Shown piece after piece: positions 1-8,499 of a stretch of DNA of 64,000 nt. The translations under genes and the position numbers were made by a program. The DNA comes from Thalassobius sp034670005. Lineage in GTDB: Bacteria > Pseudomonadota > Alphaproteobacteria > Rhodobacterales > Rhodobacteraceae. Within the stretch, counting starts at the first letter, position 1; each line of letters starts with the position of its first letter. The notes below the pieces were generated by a model that worked only from the letters and a program-made list of their open reading frames with translations, made no database searches and was not told the DNA's origin. The stretch spans positions 62,001 through 126,000 of the forward strand of contig NZ_JAXMOH010000007.1 of assembly GCF_034670005.1 (NCBI RefSeq), given 5' to 3'.

Positions 1-1256
1 TGGTCAGGTTCCTGGGTATCGCTTTCCCCCATGGTGCGTGACAGCAGGTCGTAAAGGATGAACAGCAGCGGCGTCGCCAGCATTGACAGTGCCACCACCA
101 GTGACAGCCGGTCGGCCAGCCCGCTGGGCAAAACGTTCTGCTGACGCGAAAAGGCCAGCAACACGAAGCCGAATTCCCCCGCCTGCGCCAGCGACAGGGT
201 AAACAGCCACTTGCCGCGCCCCTTCAACCCGAACAGCAGCCCCAGCAGGTACAGGACCGTCCCCTTGATCAGCAGCACGGTCAGTGTCAGCCCGATCAGG
301 TCCAGCGGTTCGCTGAGGAACATATCGAAATCGATACCGGCCCCCACGGTGATGAAAAACAACCCCAGCAACAGCCCCTTGAACGGCTCGATATCGCTTT
401 CCAGCTCGTGGCGAAACTCGCTGTTGGCCAGAACCACACCGGCCAGAAAGGTACCAAGCGCGGGCGACAACCCGACCAGCGTCATCAACAGCGCGATGCC
501 CAGCACGATCAGCAGCGCCAGCGCGGTATACATCTCGCGCAGCCTTGCGTGATGGATGAAAGCAAACAGCGGCCGGGTCAGGAAAACCCCCGCCAGCACG
601 ATCACCGCGACGGCCGCCAGCGTGACCAGCGTCACGCCCCATCCGGGCAATCCCTCGACCAGCGACATCGTGCTACTATGCGCAGCGTCGCCATGATCGC
701 CCGCCCGCGCGATCGACCCGTCCTCGTTAAAGCTCGCGGTTGGTGCCAGAGCCAGCAACGGCAACAGCGCCAGCATCGGGATCACCGCGATATCCTGGGT
801 CAGCAGCACCGAAAAGGCGGATCGCCCGCCGCCGGTTTGCATCAGCCCTTTTTCCGACAGGGTCTGCAACACGATCGCAGTCGATGACAGCGCGAATATC
901 AACCCCACGGCCAGCGCTGGGCGCCAATCCAGCCCCAATGCCATCGAAAACGCCATCATCGCCGCCGTGGTCAGCCCGACTTGCAAGCCCCCCAGCCCGA
1001 TCAGCTTGTGCCGCATGTCCCACAATGTGCGCGGGGTCAGTTCCAGCCCGATCAGGAACAGCATCATCACCACGCCAAATTCGGCAAAATGCTGCAAATC
1101 GCGGGTTTCCGAACCGACTAGCCCCAAAACAGGCCCGATCACGATCCCGGCGGTCAGATAGCCAAGTACCGATCCCAGCCCCAGCCGCGCGGCCAGGGGC
1201 ACCGCGATCACCGCGGCCAGAAGGTAAATTGTGGCGGCATACAGGAACTCGTGCAT
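1..1256 (-). CDS. Monovalent cation:proton antiporter (CPA2/KefB type), 3' end outside window
   Basis: The reading frame that starts with ATG at 1256 stays open to the window edge and gives about 418 residues of a multi-spanning membrane protein. It begins MHEFLYAATIYLLAA and contains the CPA2 segments GSVLGYLTAGIVIGP, FLIGLELTPRTLW, FALSSTAIVLQTLSEKG and LTQDIAVIP, then FLAGVVLANSEFRHELESDI and LFFITVGAGIDF. These are the signatures of KefB/KefC-like K+/H+ or Na+/H+ exchangers, which act in the inner membrane in pH and ion homeostasis. The visible part covers the transport domain; a cytoplasmic TrkA-N nucleotide-binding domain would lie beyond position 1 if present, so KefB and simple antiporter types cannot be separated. 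It is convergent with nothing in the window and lies 17 bp downstream of the Lrp-type regulator on the same strand, so the two may be co-transcribed. Confidence 0.88.
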   Translation of the reverse strand, partial: MHEFLYAATIYLLAAVIAVPLAARLGLGSVLGYLTAGIVIGPVLGLVGSETRDLQHFAEFGVVMMLFLIGLELTPRTLWDMRHKLIGLGGLQVGLTTAAMMAFSMALGLDWRPALAVGLIFALSSTAIVLQTLSEKGLMQTGGGRSAFSVLLTQDIAVIPMLALLPLLALAPTASFNEDGSIARAGDHGDAAHSSTMSLVEGLPGWGVTLVTLAAVAVIVLAGVFLTRPLFAFIHHARLREMYTALALLIVLGIALLMTLVGLSPALGTFLAGVVLANSEFRHELESDIEPFKGLLLGLFFITVGAGIDFDMFLSEPLDLIGLTLTVLLIKGTVLYLLGLLFGLKGRGKWLFTLSLAQAGEFGFVLLAFSRQQNVLPSGLADRLSLVVALSMLATPLLFILYDLLSRTMGESDTQEPD

Positions 1257-1273
1257 GATCTTGGAACGGCCTT

Positions 1274-1729
1274 TCAGGTTGGCAGCGGGGCGTCTTGTTT
1301 GAACTGGTCCATCACGATCTGGCTCTGAACCCGGGACACGGCGGGATGGGGCAACAACACTTCGTGGATCAGGGCGTTAAGCGCGGTCAGGTCGGTGCAA
1401 TACACCCGGAGCAGGTAATCGGCATCGCCGGTCAGCGTCCAGGCGCTGATGATCTCAGGGCGCAAACCCACCAGCCGGGCAAAGCCCTTGGCCTGGTCGG
1501 GGCCGTGGGTGCCCAATTGCACCTGCACGAAGGCCTGCACGCTCAGCCCCAGCCGTTTCGGATCCAGCCGGGCGGCATAATTCACGATATAGCCCTCGGC
1601 TTCCAGCCGCTGCCGCCGCCGCCCGGCCTGGCTGGCCGACAGGTTCAGCAGCTCAGACAGCTCCTGCGCCGTCAGATGGGCATTTTTCTGCAACACGGCC
1701 AGAAGCCGTTTATCAATCTCATCCAGCAT
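1274..1729 (-). CDS. Lrp/AsnC family transcriptional regulator
   Basis: 151 residues starting MLDEIDKRLLAVLQKN, the typical beginning of an AsnC-type helix-turn-helix (DxxDRxIL). The HTH follows (LTAQELSELLNLSASQAGRR), then the RAM/AsnC ligand-binding domain with the conserved pattern around WTLTGDADYLLRVYC and a C-terminal VLLPHPAVSRVQSQIV. Longer upstream starts are possible, but the family N-terminus and length favour ATG at 1729. The gene is divergent from hppD across a 141-bp AT-rich gap, an arrangement often seen for Lrp-like regulators of aromatic amino acid catabolism. I infer that it controls hppD and itself, perhaps in response to tyrosine or phenylalanine; the ligand cannot be read from the sequence. 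Confidence 0.9.
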   Translation of the reverse strand: MLDEIDKRLLAVLQKNAHLTAQELSELLNLSASQAGRRRQRLEAEGYIVNYAARLDPKRLGLSVQAFVQVQLGTHGPDQAKGFARLVGLRPEIISAWTLTGDADYLLRVYCTDLTALNALIHEVLLPHPAVSRVQSQIVMDQFKQDAPLPT

Positions 1730-1730
1730 A

Positions 1731-1808
1731 TGCGTATTTTCGTCGTTTTCTTTAATTATAATGCGACAATCCCGCACGGCAATCAATGAATGCTACGAAA
1801 AATGCGCA
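1731..1808. promoter_or_regulatory. Inverted 13-14 bp elements between lrp-type gene and hppD
   Basis: TGCGTATTTTCGT at 1731-1743 and ACGAAAAATGCGCA at 1795-1808 are inverted near-copies (one substitution and one indel) separated by about 51 bp of AT-rich DNA. The left element abuts the regulator start codon and the right one lies about 60 bp before the hppD ATG. This is the expected geometry for paired operator sites of a divergently transcribed Lrp-family autoregulator. Function is inferred from layout only. Confidence 0.45.
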
Positions 1809-1870
1809 AATTTCCGGCCCGATTGCCTGTATCCATAGCACAACACCGCAGCGAACAGGAGGATACGCGC

Positions 1871-2968
1871 ATGGGACCTTTCCCGCATGACGCCCCACAG
1901 GCCAAGATCAGCCCCGAAAACCCCGCCGGCACCGACGGATTCGAATTTGTCGAATTCGCCCATCCCGACCCCGAAGAACTGCGCGCGCTGTTCACCCGCA
2001 TGGGCTACACCCGCGTCGCCAGGCACAAGACCAAGAATATCGAACTGTGGCAGCAGGGCGATATCACCTACATCCTGAACGACGAACCGAACAGCTTTGC
2101 CAGCAACTTCGTCGCCGAACACGGCCCCTGCGCCCCGTCGATGGGCTGGCGCGTGGTCGATGCGCAGCACGCCTATGACCATGCCGTGGCGCAGGGCGCG
2201 GAACCCTATGATGGCGACGACAAAACGCTGGACTGGCCCGCGATCAAGGGCATCGGCGGGTCGCTGATCTATTTCACCGACCAGTATCACGACACCTCGC
2301 CCTATAACGCAGAATTCGACTGGCTATGCGCATCGAAACCCGAAGGCGTCGGCTTCTACTACCTCGATCACCTGACCCATAACGTGTTCAAGGGCAACAT
2401 GGACAAGTGGTTCCAGTTCTATGGCAAGCTGTTCAATTTCCGCGAAATCCGCTTCTTCGATATCGAGGGCAAATTCACCGGGCTGTTTTCCCGCGCGCTG
2501 ACCTCGCCTTGTGGCCGTATCCGCATCCCGATCAACGAAGATCGCGGCGAAACCGGTCAGATCGTCAGCTACCTGAAGAAATACAATGGCGAAGGCATTC
2601 AGCATATCGCGGTCGGGTCCGACGACATCTATGGATCGACCGACGCGATTGCCGAAAACGGCGTCAAATTCATGCCCGGCCCGAATGAAGCCTATTACGA
2701 ATTGTCGAAAACCCGGGTCGCGGGGCATGACGAACCGATCGACCGGATGATGAAACACGGCATCCTGATCGACGGCGAAGGCGTGGTCGATGGCGGCGAA
2801 ACCCGCATCCTGTTGCAGATATTCTCGAAAACCGTGATCGGGCCGATCTTCTTCGAATTCATTCAGCGCAAGGGCGATGACGGTTTCGGCGAAGGCAACT
2901 TCAAGGCGCTGTTCGAATCCATCGAACGCGAACAGATCGAAAACGGCGAAATCGAAGCCGCCGAATAA
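1871..2968 (+). CDS. hppD: 4-hydroxyphenylpyruvate dioxygenase
   Basis: 365 residues, normal for the bacterial enzyme. It converts 4-hydroxyphenylpyruvate to homogentisate in cytoplasmic tyrosine degradation, using Fe(II) and O2. The iron-binding facial triad is visible: His167 in LDHLTHNV, His245 in GIQHIAVGSDDI and Glu329 in FFEFIQRKG, with spacing that matches characterised bacterial enzymes. Further signatures are GRIRIPINE and the C-terminal ILLQIFSKTVIGPIFFE. ATG at 1871 was chosen because AGGAGG lies 8-9 bp upstream and the N-terminus fits the family; the frame is open further upstream without a ribosome binding site. The gene stands alone, ends in a strong terminator, and faces an Lrp-type regulator. 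Homogentisate dioxygenase and the rest of the pathway are not in the window. Confidence 0.97.
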   Translation: MGPFPHDAPQAKISPENPAGTDGFEFVEFAHPDPEELRALFTRMGYTRVARHKTKNIELWQQGDITYILNDEPNSFASNFVAEHGPCAPSMGWRVVDAQHAYDHAVAQGAEPYDGDDKTLDWPAIKGIGGSLIYFTDQYHDTSPYNAEFDWLCASKPEGVGFYYLDHLTHNVFKGNMDKWFQFYGKLFNFREIRFFDIEGKFTGLFSRALTSPCGRIRIPINEDRGETGQIVSYLKKYNGEGIQHIAVGSDDIYGSTDAIAENGVKFMPGPNEAYYELSKTRVAGHDEPIDRMMKHGILIDGEGVVDGGETRILLQIFSKTVIGPIFFEFIQRKGDDGFGEGNFKALFESIEREQIENGEIEAAE

Positions 2969-2986
2969 TCGGTCCCCGGATCGTGC

Positions 2987-3013
2987 AAAGCCCCGCTTCG
3001 GCGGGGCTTTTTT
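2987..3013 (+). terminator. Rho-independent terminator of hppD
   Basis: A perfect AAAGCCCCGC / GCGGGGCTTT stem closed by a TTCG tetraloop and followed by a T run begins 18 bp after the hppD stop codon. It marks the end of the core region; the accessory block starts just beyond it. Confidence 0.93.
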
Positions 3014-3090
3014 GTTTGGGGCAGGGGGAATGGATCAAGCCGCAACCGCCCGCCTGCCCGGACCAAGGCGCGCTCTATTGGCGGAGAGCT

Positions 3091-3102
3091 GCCGTTCGCT
3101 GC
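3091..3102. repeat. 12-bp repeat at left edge of accessory block (inverted copy of 11878-11889)
   Basis: GCCGTTCGCTGC here is the exact reverse complement of GCAGCGAACGGC at 11878-11889. The two copies lie near the two ends of the accessory block between hppD and ppsA. The gap 3014-3286 has no convincing gene and seems to contain a diverged member of the repeat family described at 6804, 8820, 10366 and 11947. Confidence 0.45.
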
Positions 3103-3286
3103 GGATGCAACGATCACTCTGTCCTGGTCCGGAAGCGGACATACAACAGGCGCCCTGGCAAAGTACTTTCATGATGATGTATGCGCCGACTGCAACAATC
3201 CATAAAAACCAGATCGATGGCGTCACGTCGCATTCGCAATTTCTATTGAACAGGCTAAGGTAGGTCTCAACAGGGAGACGAGACTG

Positions 3287-4303
3287 GTGGCAACCGCAAA
3301 GCAACTCATTGGACTCTTGAAGAGTCACGTTGAGGGGAACGAAGAGCGATTCTTCGATCTCGCGCTTCAGCTTGCGTCGGCGGAGGAGCAAAAGGGCCAT
3401 ACTCGTCTGGCCGAACAGCTTCGTCAGTGGGTTGAAGCGGGGCAGACGCCAAAGTCGCAAACTCCAACCCCAACATTGATCGCCAAGCCACGGGGCGAGT
3501 TGGCTTCGATCATTGGGACTGCGTATCCAGAGACCAGGCTGAATGATCTCATCCTTCCAGAATCTGTGTCGTCTGAGCTTGAGCAACTCGTTGTCGAGTT
3601 CCGCAAACGCGACATCCTGGAGAAACATGGGCTGACACCCAGGCAACGTGTCCTTCTGGCAGGTCCCCCAGGTACCGGAAAGACGATGAGCGCATCGGCA
3701 TTGGCTGGTGAGCTAAAGCTTCCTCTTTATTCTGTGCTGTTGCACGGGTTGATATCGAAGTTCATGGGGGAGACGGCCTCCAAACTGAATGCGATATTCG
3801 AGGCAGTAAGGACTCAACGAGGGGTCTACCTGTTCGATGAGATCGATGCCCTTGCCGCCACCAGAGACGGTGACAATGACGTTGGCGAAGCCCGGCGAAC
3901 CCTGAACTCGTTTCTCCAATTCATGGAGGAAGACACGGGGCCTTCGTTGATCATCGCAACAACCAACCTGCCACGGATTTTGGATAAGGCGATCCTTCGC
4001 CGCTTCGACCTTGTATTGATGTATGATCTACCCACCGCCGAGGCCATGCAAAAAGCCATGTCGCGCCGTCTGATTGGATTTGATTTATCTGAGGTTATCT
4101 GGGACGATGTGGTTGAGCAGGCCCATGGTCTTTCATCCTCTGATGTAATTCAGGCCGCGATGGACGCCGCACGTCGGGCAGTATTGGATTCGAAAAAGAC
4201 AATAACGTCGGCTGATTTGTTGCATTCAATTGGGCGCCGACGAGACTTGCAGGCGTTGGGTATAAGCAGTGGCAGAACGGAATCTTCCTCACATAGTTCT
4301 TAA
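3287..4303 (+). CDS. ietA: AAA ATPase of IetAS-type anti-phage system
   Basis: 338 residues starting with GTG at 3287, preceded by GGGAG 9 bp upstream. A helical N-terminal part of about 100 residues is followed by one AAA module: Walker A GPPGTGKT (residues 126-133), the pore-loop-like segment LLHGLISKFMGETASKL, Walker B YLFDEID (Asp184/Glu185), sensor 1 IATTNLPRILD and the arginine finger region ILRRFDLVL. It overlaps by 35 bp with a subtilisin-like protease gene. An AAA ATPase directly upstream of an S8 protease is the composition of the known IetAS defence pair. By analogy the ATPase would sense or remodel a phage or host target and control the protease. Codon use and GC are lower than in the flanking core genes, in keeping with horizontal acquisition. 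The pairing is visible; the defence role is taken from the family. Confidence 0.8.
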   Translation: MATAKQLIGLLKSHVEGNEERFFDLALQLASAEEQKGHTRLAEQLRQWVEAGQTPKSQTPTPTLIAKPRGELASIIGTAYPETRLNDLILPESVSSELEQLVVEFRKRDILEKHGLTPRQRVLLAGPPGTGKTMSASALAGELKLPLYSVLLHGLISKFMGETASKLNAIFEAVRTQRGVYLFDEIDALAATRDGDNDVGEARRTLNSFLQFMEEDTGPSLIIATTNLPRILDKAILRRFDLVLMYDLPTAEAMQKAMSRRLIGFDLSEVIWDDVVEQAHGLSSSDVIQAAMDAARRAVLDSKKTITSADLLHSIGRRRDLQALGISSGRTESSSHSS

Positions 4304-6725
4304 CGGGATTTCGAAGTCTGAAGATTTCAAGGGAAGGCGGGTCGTTACCGATACGCCGACAGACGTACCAAATAGGCAAGCACATGCCGCCCGACTGATC
4401 GCAGCATTGGACACCATAGAGGTACTGCCCGAAGCAAGCGCCACCTATATCGAAGTTGTAGGCCGCCCGGGTGAAGCGTTTCTTCCAGGCAAATTTGATG
4501 TAAGCGGCTTAGCACTTCTGAATGTGCGGGACGCTGAGCCCGATAGTCAGGTTCCAGGTCGCGCTATTGTAAAAGCGAGTAAGTCGGCTGGTGGGTTGAC
4601 CAAGCTACGCGAGAAGCTTGATCAATTCGCAACAGAAGACGGCAAACCGAACAACCAAGGGCAAACACGCCCAAAGAATGCTGACCTTGCGAACAGTATC
4701 GACACAATAGCCCAAGCAGGGCTTCGGGACCTATGGCGACATCCAAACAAACCATTCCCGCTTGCGGCGGGCCCGATCCCTTGGGAGGTTTGGTTGGAAC
4801 CAGCAGAAGTGGACCAATTCGTTGCCAGGGCAGTGCAGGAAGGGCTAACGGTCTACCCTGATCGCTTGGAGTTCCCAGAGGATACCGTCGTTCTCGTTGA
4901 AGGTGACATCGGCCAGATGGCTAGGACTGCCATTGGCACAGGTTCGGTCCGCTCGGTTTCTCCGCCTGGTATACCCATCGACTTCGTGGATGGCCTCGAA
5001 GCGGAGGAACAGGTCGATTGGATGCAAGATGTGCTTGGCCGAACACAGTATGGCCCTCAAGCTCAGCAGGCGGCGTCCTATGTCACACTCTTGGATACGG
5101 GCATCACGTTGGCGCACCCGCTAATCCAGCCCGCGTTTGATGCAGCAGATCGCCATTCGGCTGTGCCTGGATGGGATCTCGCAGACCTGCATGGTCATGG
5201 ATCGAGGATGGCAGGGGCGGCACTCTTTGGTGATCTGCGAACTCTACTGAACAGTACCGCAGCTATCTATGTCCCTCATAGACTGGAGTCGGCAAAGGTG
5301 ATCCCAGATGCAGGTCATAACCCCTATCATCTGTTGGGGGACAGGACGCAGAAAGCCATCAACGCGGTAGAAGTTGAGCCTGATAGGTTGCGGACCTTCG
5401 CTTTGGCCACGACCACACACCTTGACACTCCTCACAGCGGTGCACCTACGTCCTGGTCCACTGAACTCGACCAGCTTGCCGCTGGTCGGTCCGGCGAAGT
5501 GAAGCAGCGGCGACTTATCGTGACTTCGATTGGTAATATTGATGCCCAACATGATGGAAATGCAGACTACCTAAGCAAATGCGATGACCTTGATGAGGGA
5601 GAGGTTCAGTCTCCTTCCCAAGCATGGAACTCAATCGCAGTGGGTGCGATGACCGAAATGAACGGTGTTGGTGGGCCAACACATGGTGCGACTTTGGCTG
5701 AAGTTGGGGACCTCGCTCCGATGTCCCGCACGGCGAGTTGGACCAAGACCTGGCCAATCAAACCTGATGTCGTACTCGAAGGCGGCAATTGGTACGACGA
5801 CGGTTTTTCAACAACGCCCAATCAACATTCTGATCTGATGTTGGTTACGACGAGCAGGAACTACCCTGCACGGTCTTTCACTCACATCTCGGACACCAGT
5901 GCCGCGACGGCATTGGCGGCACGTGAAATTGCATTGCTTCGCGCCTCTTACCCCGACCTCTGGCCAGAGACGATCCGTGCCCTCTATGTTGCCTCGGCAC
6001 GGTGGACCGACCGGATGTGGTCGCATATTGCGCCAGCGGATCGAAATCGGAAGGGTGCCTACGATGTCATGTTCACCCGATACGGTTATGGTCAGCCGAA
6101 CCTTGAACGTGCCCTTAACAGTGCAAGCAGCGCAATCACGCTGATCGTAGAGGATTCCATTCGTCCCTATGAGAACAAGGGATCAGGTCGGAAATTGAAC
6201 GAAATGCAGTTGTTTGAACTGCCATGGCCGACGAACGTTCTCCGTAGCTTGGTCGGACAGGACGTTACCCTGCGTGTTGCCCTGAGCACCTTCATCGAAC
6301 CAAACCCTTCAGAGGTCGCTCGTGGCCGAAAGAACAGATACGCATCTCATGGCCTTCGTTTTGCGCTGAAGGGCGCGGATGAAGAGATTGATGCCTTCAC
6401 GCAACGTGTTGGCCGCACGGCGGTTGAAGACCAACCAGACGATAACGGCCCTGATAGTGGCGAATGGGATTTCGGCTACAATCGCCGGAGTGTCGGGTCC
6501 CTGCACATCGATACACTCACTGTCGCTGCCAGCGATCTTGCCCGTCGCGGGGTCCTTGCGGTCTATCCGGTTGGTGGCTGGTGGAAAGAAAACCGCAATG
6601 TGGACCCTGAGCGGTGCGTGGCCCGATTCTCATTGGTCGTCGAAATCGATGCGACTGAGGCAGAAGTGGATCTTTATGCGGAAGTCCAACAGAAAGTGGC
6701 GCCTCAAGCGGAAATTCAGGTCTGA
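4269..6725 (+). CDS. ietS: S8 (subtilisin-like) serine protease of IetAS-type anti-phage system
   Basis: 818 residues, GTG start at 4269 inside the end of ietA, which implies translational coupling. The catalytic triad of family S8 is readable: Asp276 in LLDTGITLAHP, His310 in LHGHGSRMAG, oxyanion Asn423 in TSIGNID and Ser544 in ISDTSAATALAAR. No signal peptide is present, so the protease is cytoplasmic, unlike secreted subtilases. About 270 residues precede the catalytic domain and about 200 follow it; the C-terminal part (VALSTFIEPNPSE, WDFGYNRRSVGSLH) probably forms a beta-rich domain. A long cytosolic S8 protease coupled to an AAA ATPase matches IetS, an anti-phage effector. The alternative, a housekeeping protease, is unlikely because of the accessory location. 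Confidence 0.82.
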   Translation: MAERNLPHIVLNGISKSEDFKGRRVVTDTPTDVPNRQAHAARLIAALDTIEVLPEASATYIEVVGRPGEAFLPGKFDVSGLALLNVRDAEPDSQVPGRAIVKASKSAGGLTKLREKLDQFATEDGKPNNQGQTRPKNADLANSIDTIAQAGLRDLWRHPNKPFPLAAGPIPWEVWLEPAEVDQFVARAVQEGLTVYPDRLEFPEDTVVLVEGDIGQMARTAIGTGSVRSVSPPGIPIDFVDGLEAEEQVDWMQDVLGRTQYGPQAQQAASYVTLLDTGITLAHPLIQPAFDAADRHSAVPGWDLADLHGHGSRMAGAALFGDLRTLLNSTAAIYVPHRLESAKVIPDAGHNPYHLLGDRTQKAINAVEVEPDRLRTFALATTTHLDTPHSGAPTSWSTELDQLAAGRSGEVKQRRLIVTSIGNIDAQHDGNADYLSKCDDLDEGEVQSPSQAWNSIAVGAMTEMNGVGGPTHGATLAEVGDLAPMSRTASWTKTWPIKPDVVLEGGNWYDDGFSTTPNQHSDLMLVTTSRNYPARSFTHISDTSAATALAAREIALLRASYPDLWPETIRALYVASARWTDRMWSHIAPADRNRKGAYDVMFTRYGYGQPNLERALNSASSAITLIVEDSIRPYENKGSGRKLNEMQLFELPWPTNVLRSLVGQDVTLRVALSTFIEPNPSEVARGRKNRYASHGLRFALKGADEEIDAFTQRVGRTAVEDQPDDNGPDSGEWDFGYNRRSVGSLHIDTLTVAASDLARRGVLAVYPVGGWWKENRNVDPERCVARFSLVVEIDATEAEVDLYAEVQQKVAPQAEIQV

Positions 6726-7122
6726 ACAAATTCCTTGGTCTTTACCACTTCATCTATCCTCGCGGCTGTCGTCCGGCTTTCCGGTTTGACGCACAGCGCA
6801 GCGAATGACCACAAAGCGGGCTGCTACCGCAGCATCTTGTGGGCAGGTCGAAGGTCCGGAATGGGCCGGTTGCGCCTGCCCGGGCCTTGCCCGAGGACCC
6901 GGTTGTGCCGCACCGCCGCATGACCGCTCCGAGCCCAAAGTGTCGAATGCTGCATGTCGCTTGAATGTCTGTTTTCCGCAATCAGCCTGCACGTTCCTTC
7001 GTCAAGTAGCGGCGGAATTGAACGCGCGCGGGGCAAAACCGCGCGGGGCGGGAATTGGCATGCGACCACTGTGCGGAATATTCTAAGGGCAAATAATAGG
7101 GCTGAGGCCCGTGCGGCGTAGG
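6726..7122. other. Gene-free gap with degenerate repeat copy
   Basis: 397 bp between ietS and the convergent unknown operon. No coding sequence is convincing. It holds a copy of a degenerate repeat (6804-6841) and a direct 10-bp repeat CGCGCGGGGC at 7025-7034 and 7040-7049. Confidence 0.5.
6804..6841 (+). repeat. Degenerate intergenic repeat, copy A
   Basis: This stretch reads AATGACCACAAAGCGGG followed by CTGC and CGCAGCAT. It matches copy B at 8820-8857 at about 30 of 38 positions in the same orientation and, more weakly, 10366-10401. All copies lie in gaps between accessory genes. Confidence 0.5.
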
Positions 7123-7875
7123 CTACCTAATCGCGTCTTCGAAGCACTCGGTCTGGATACCTGAACGTCTTTGTTCAAGTGACGCATCATCGCCCATAGC
7201 CAGTACGCGAAGCTCAAGCCGCGTGAACTCAGCAAAGTACCTTTGCCCGGTACAAGAGCAGAAATAGGTGATTTCGACTTCGCTAAGACCTAACTGCCGC
7301 GCCTCATTGTCCGCGCGAACTGCAGGCAAGCAAGCCGCGATGTGGTTGCGCCGACCTTCGGCCAATTCCTCTGGCGTGAATGGTTCGGGGGACGCCGATG
7401 TCACCTCGATACTGGTGAGGAAATGTTCAACATCAGTCGATTGACCGCCGCCAGGTACACCCGTTGCGACCATTGCGAAGCTGTTCGCAAACCGGAACAG
7501 TCGATAGGTGTAGGTTACTTCAATTCCCTGGATTTCTTTTGTGCCTTCGATCACAAAGTTGTCGCCGTCTCGATAGGCCGGACCGGTCGGCTCAATCGAC
7601 CAGAAACGGATGTAGTTTGCGAGAATGGTATCGTCGTTCTGGCCCGGAAAAACCTGATCCGGGGATACTCCCGTGCACTCAATCTGAACCATTGCGCCAT
7701 CGACAAAGGCGCGCATTGTCGTGTTTTTCACGGCAATGGGTCCAACTTGTTCTGTCGTCTCGCGCGTTTCAGGCTCTGTAACAAAGTCAGCGGAGATTGG
7801 GCATAATCCGACTTCAGCAAGAGCGGGCGCGCCCATCACGGCAGCAAACAAAAATGGAGAAAGAATTGATCTCAA
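7123..7875 (-). CDS. Secreted protein of unknown function
   Basis: 250 residues. The N-terminus MRSILSPFLFAAVMGAPALAE is a Sec signal peptide with an ALA-E cleavage site, so the product is periplasmic or secreted. Translation probably starts with TTG at 7875, supported by AAGGGA just upstream. Four cysteines occur in the mature part, two of them in YFCSCTGQRYF and single ones in IECTG and QTECFED, so disulphides are possible. I do not recognise the family. The gene is the last of four closely spaced minus-strand genes (8766 down to 7123), 10 bp after a small membrane protein, which suggests an envelope-related function for the operon. It converges with ietS. Confidence 0.75.
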   Translation of the reverse strand: MRSILSPFLFAAVMGAPALAEVGLCPISADFVTEPETRETTEQVGPIAVKNTTMRAFVDGAMVQIECTGVSPDQVFPGQNDDTILANYIRFWSIEPTGPAYRDGDNFVIEGTKEIQGIEVTYTYRLFRFANSFAMVATGVPGGGQSTDVEHFLTSIEVTSASPEPFTPEELAEGRRNHIAACLPAVRADNEARQLGLSEVEITYFCSCTGQRYFAEFTRLELRVLAMGDDASLEQRRSGIQTECFEDAIR

Positions 7876-7885
7876 AAAAATTCCC

Positions 7886-8194
7886 TTAGTTTAAACTGGC
7901 GGCTACGTAGAAAGTTGGTGCTGCGAATAGTACGGTGGCTATAGCAAAGATTACTAACCACCCGCTGAGGAAGCCGCTAGATCGTGATACGAGCTTCCCA
8001 ATCCCGGCTATCACAGTTGCAACGGCAAGCGGCACAAAGGCACCGCCTATGCCAAAGAAAAACAGCGCCCAAGGGTCTTGCCCGTTGTAGGTGGCAGCGT
8101 CCCATCCATACCGATAGACGTGAGCCGCCGCGAAAACAGCAGTGCCAGCCAAGATTGCCACAACAACATAAAGCAACTTCCGCAAGAAAGTCAT
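7886..8194 (-). CDS. Small membrane protein of unknown function
   Basis: 102 residues with three hydrophobic segments: LLYVVVAILAGTAVFAAAHV near the N-terminus, ALFFFGIGGAFVPLAVATVIAG in the middle and WLVIFAIATVLFAAPTFYVA at the C-terminus. ATG at 8194 overlaps the TGA of the preceding (frame-disrupted) gene as ATGA, the signature of translational coupling. The family is not recognised. Together with the secreted protein that follows it forms the membrane and periplasmic half of an unknown operon. Confidence 0.7.
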   Translation of the reverse strand: MTFLRKLLYVVVAILAGTAVFAAAHVYRYGWDAATYNGQDPWALFFFGIGGAFVPLAVATVIAGIGKLVSRSSGFLSGWLVIFAIATVLFAAPTFYVAASLN

Positions 8195-8499
8195 TCGATC
8201 ACCTCAGGCGGCAACATTTCTTCTACGGTCCCGGTAATCCGCGCTTGTGGCCGACGCGGGGCGTTGCAGGCCAGAATAGTCAGGTTTCGGCCAAAAGGAT
8301 AGTGTTCCGAACTTAACGAAAGCTGACATTGCTTCTCTAGACACGAACTCACACTTCGTCCCGCTGAGCGTGAGTTCAACCACCTTTGGATTTCGCGCTC
8401 GCAGCGAAAGTCCGGTTCGGTGAAGCTGCATTGCGGCGCGGCCTGACCCAATGAATGGCTGGTAAGGGCCGTCCTTATCGAACAGGAGGGGCTGTTCAC
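8191..8499 (-). pseudogene. Frame-disrupted small gene of unknown function
   Basis: Neither single frame reads as a plausible protein, but a composite does. A GTG directly after the upstream stop opens one frame (M-N-S-P). After a C run the neighbouring frame carries LLFDKDGPYQPFIGSGRAAM, then KVVELTLSGTKCEFVS and SAFVKFGTLSF. At a T run (around 8292) the sense moves back to the first frame with RNLTILACNAPRRPQARI and GTVEEMLPPEVIE, whose TGA overlaps the next ATG. The pattern fits a gene of about 102 codons with one missing C and one extra T, that is two compensating homopolymer indels. It could be a real pseudogene or a sequencing error. No known family is recognised. Confidence 0.5.

Noticed and set aside
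3035..3646. Minus-strand frame of 203 codons across the start of ietA
   Set aside because: Mostly antisense to the ATPase gene, without start context or recognisable domains.
7025..7049. Direct 10-bp repeat CGCGCGGGGC
   Set aside because: Only two copies of a low-complexity GC-rich sequence; no function suggested.
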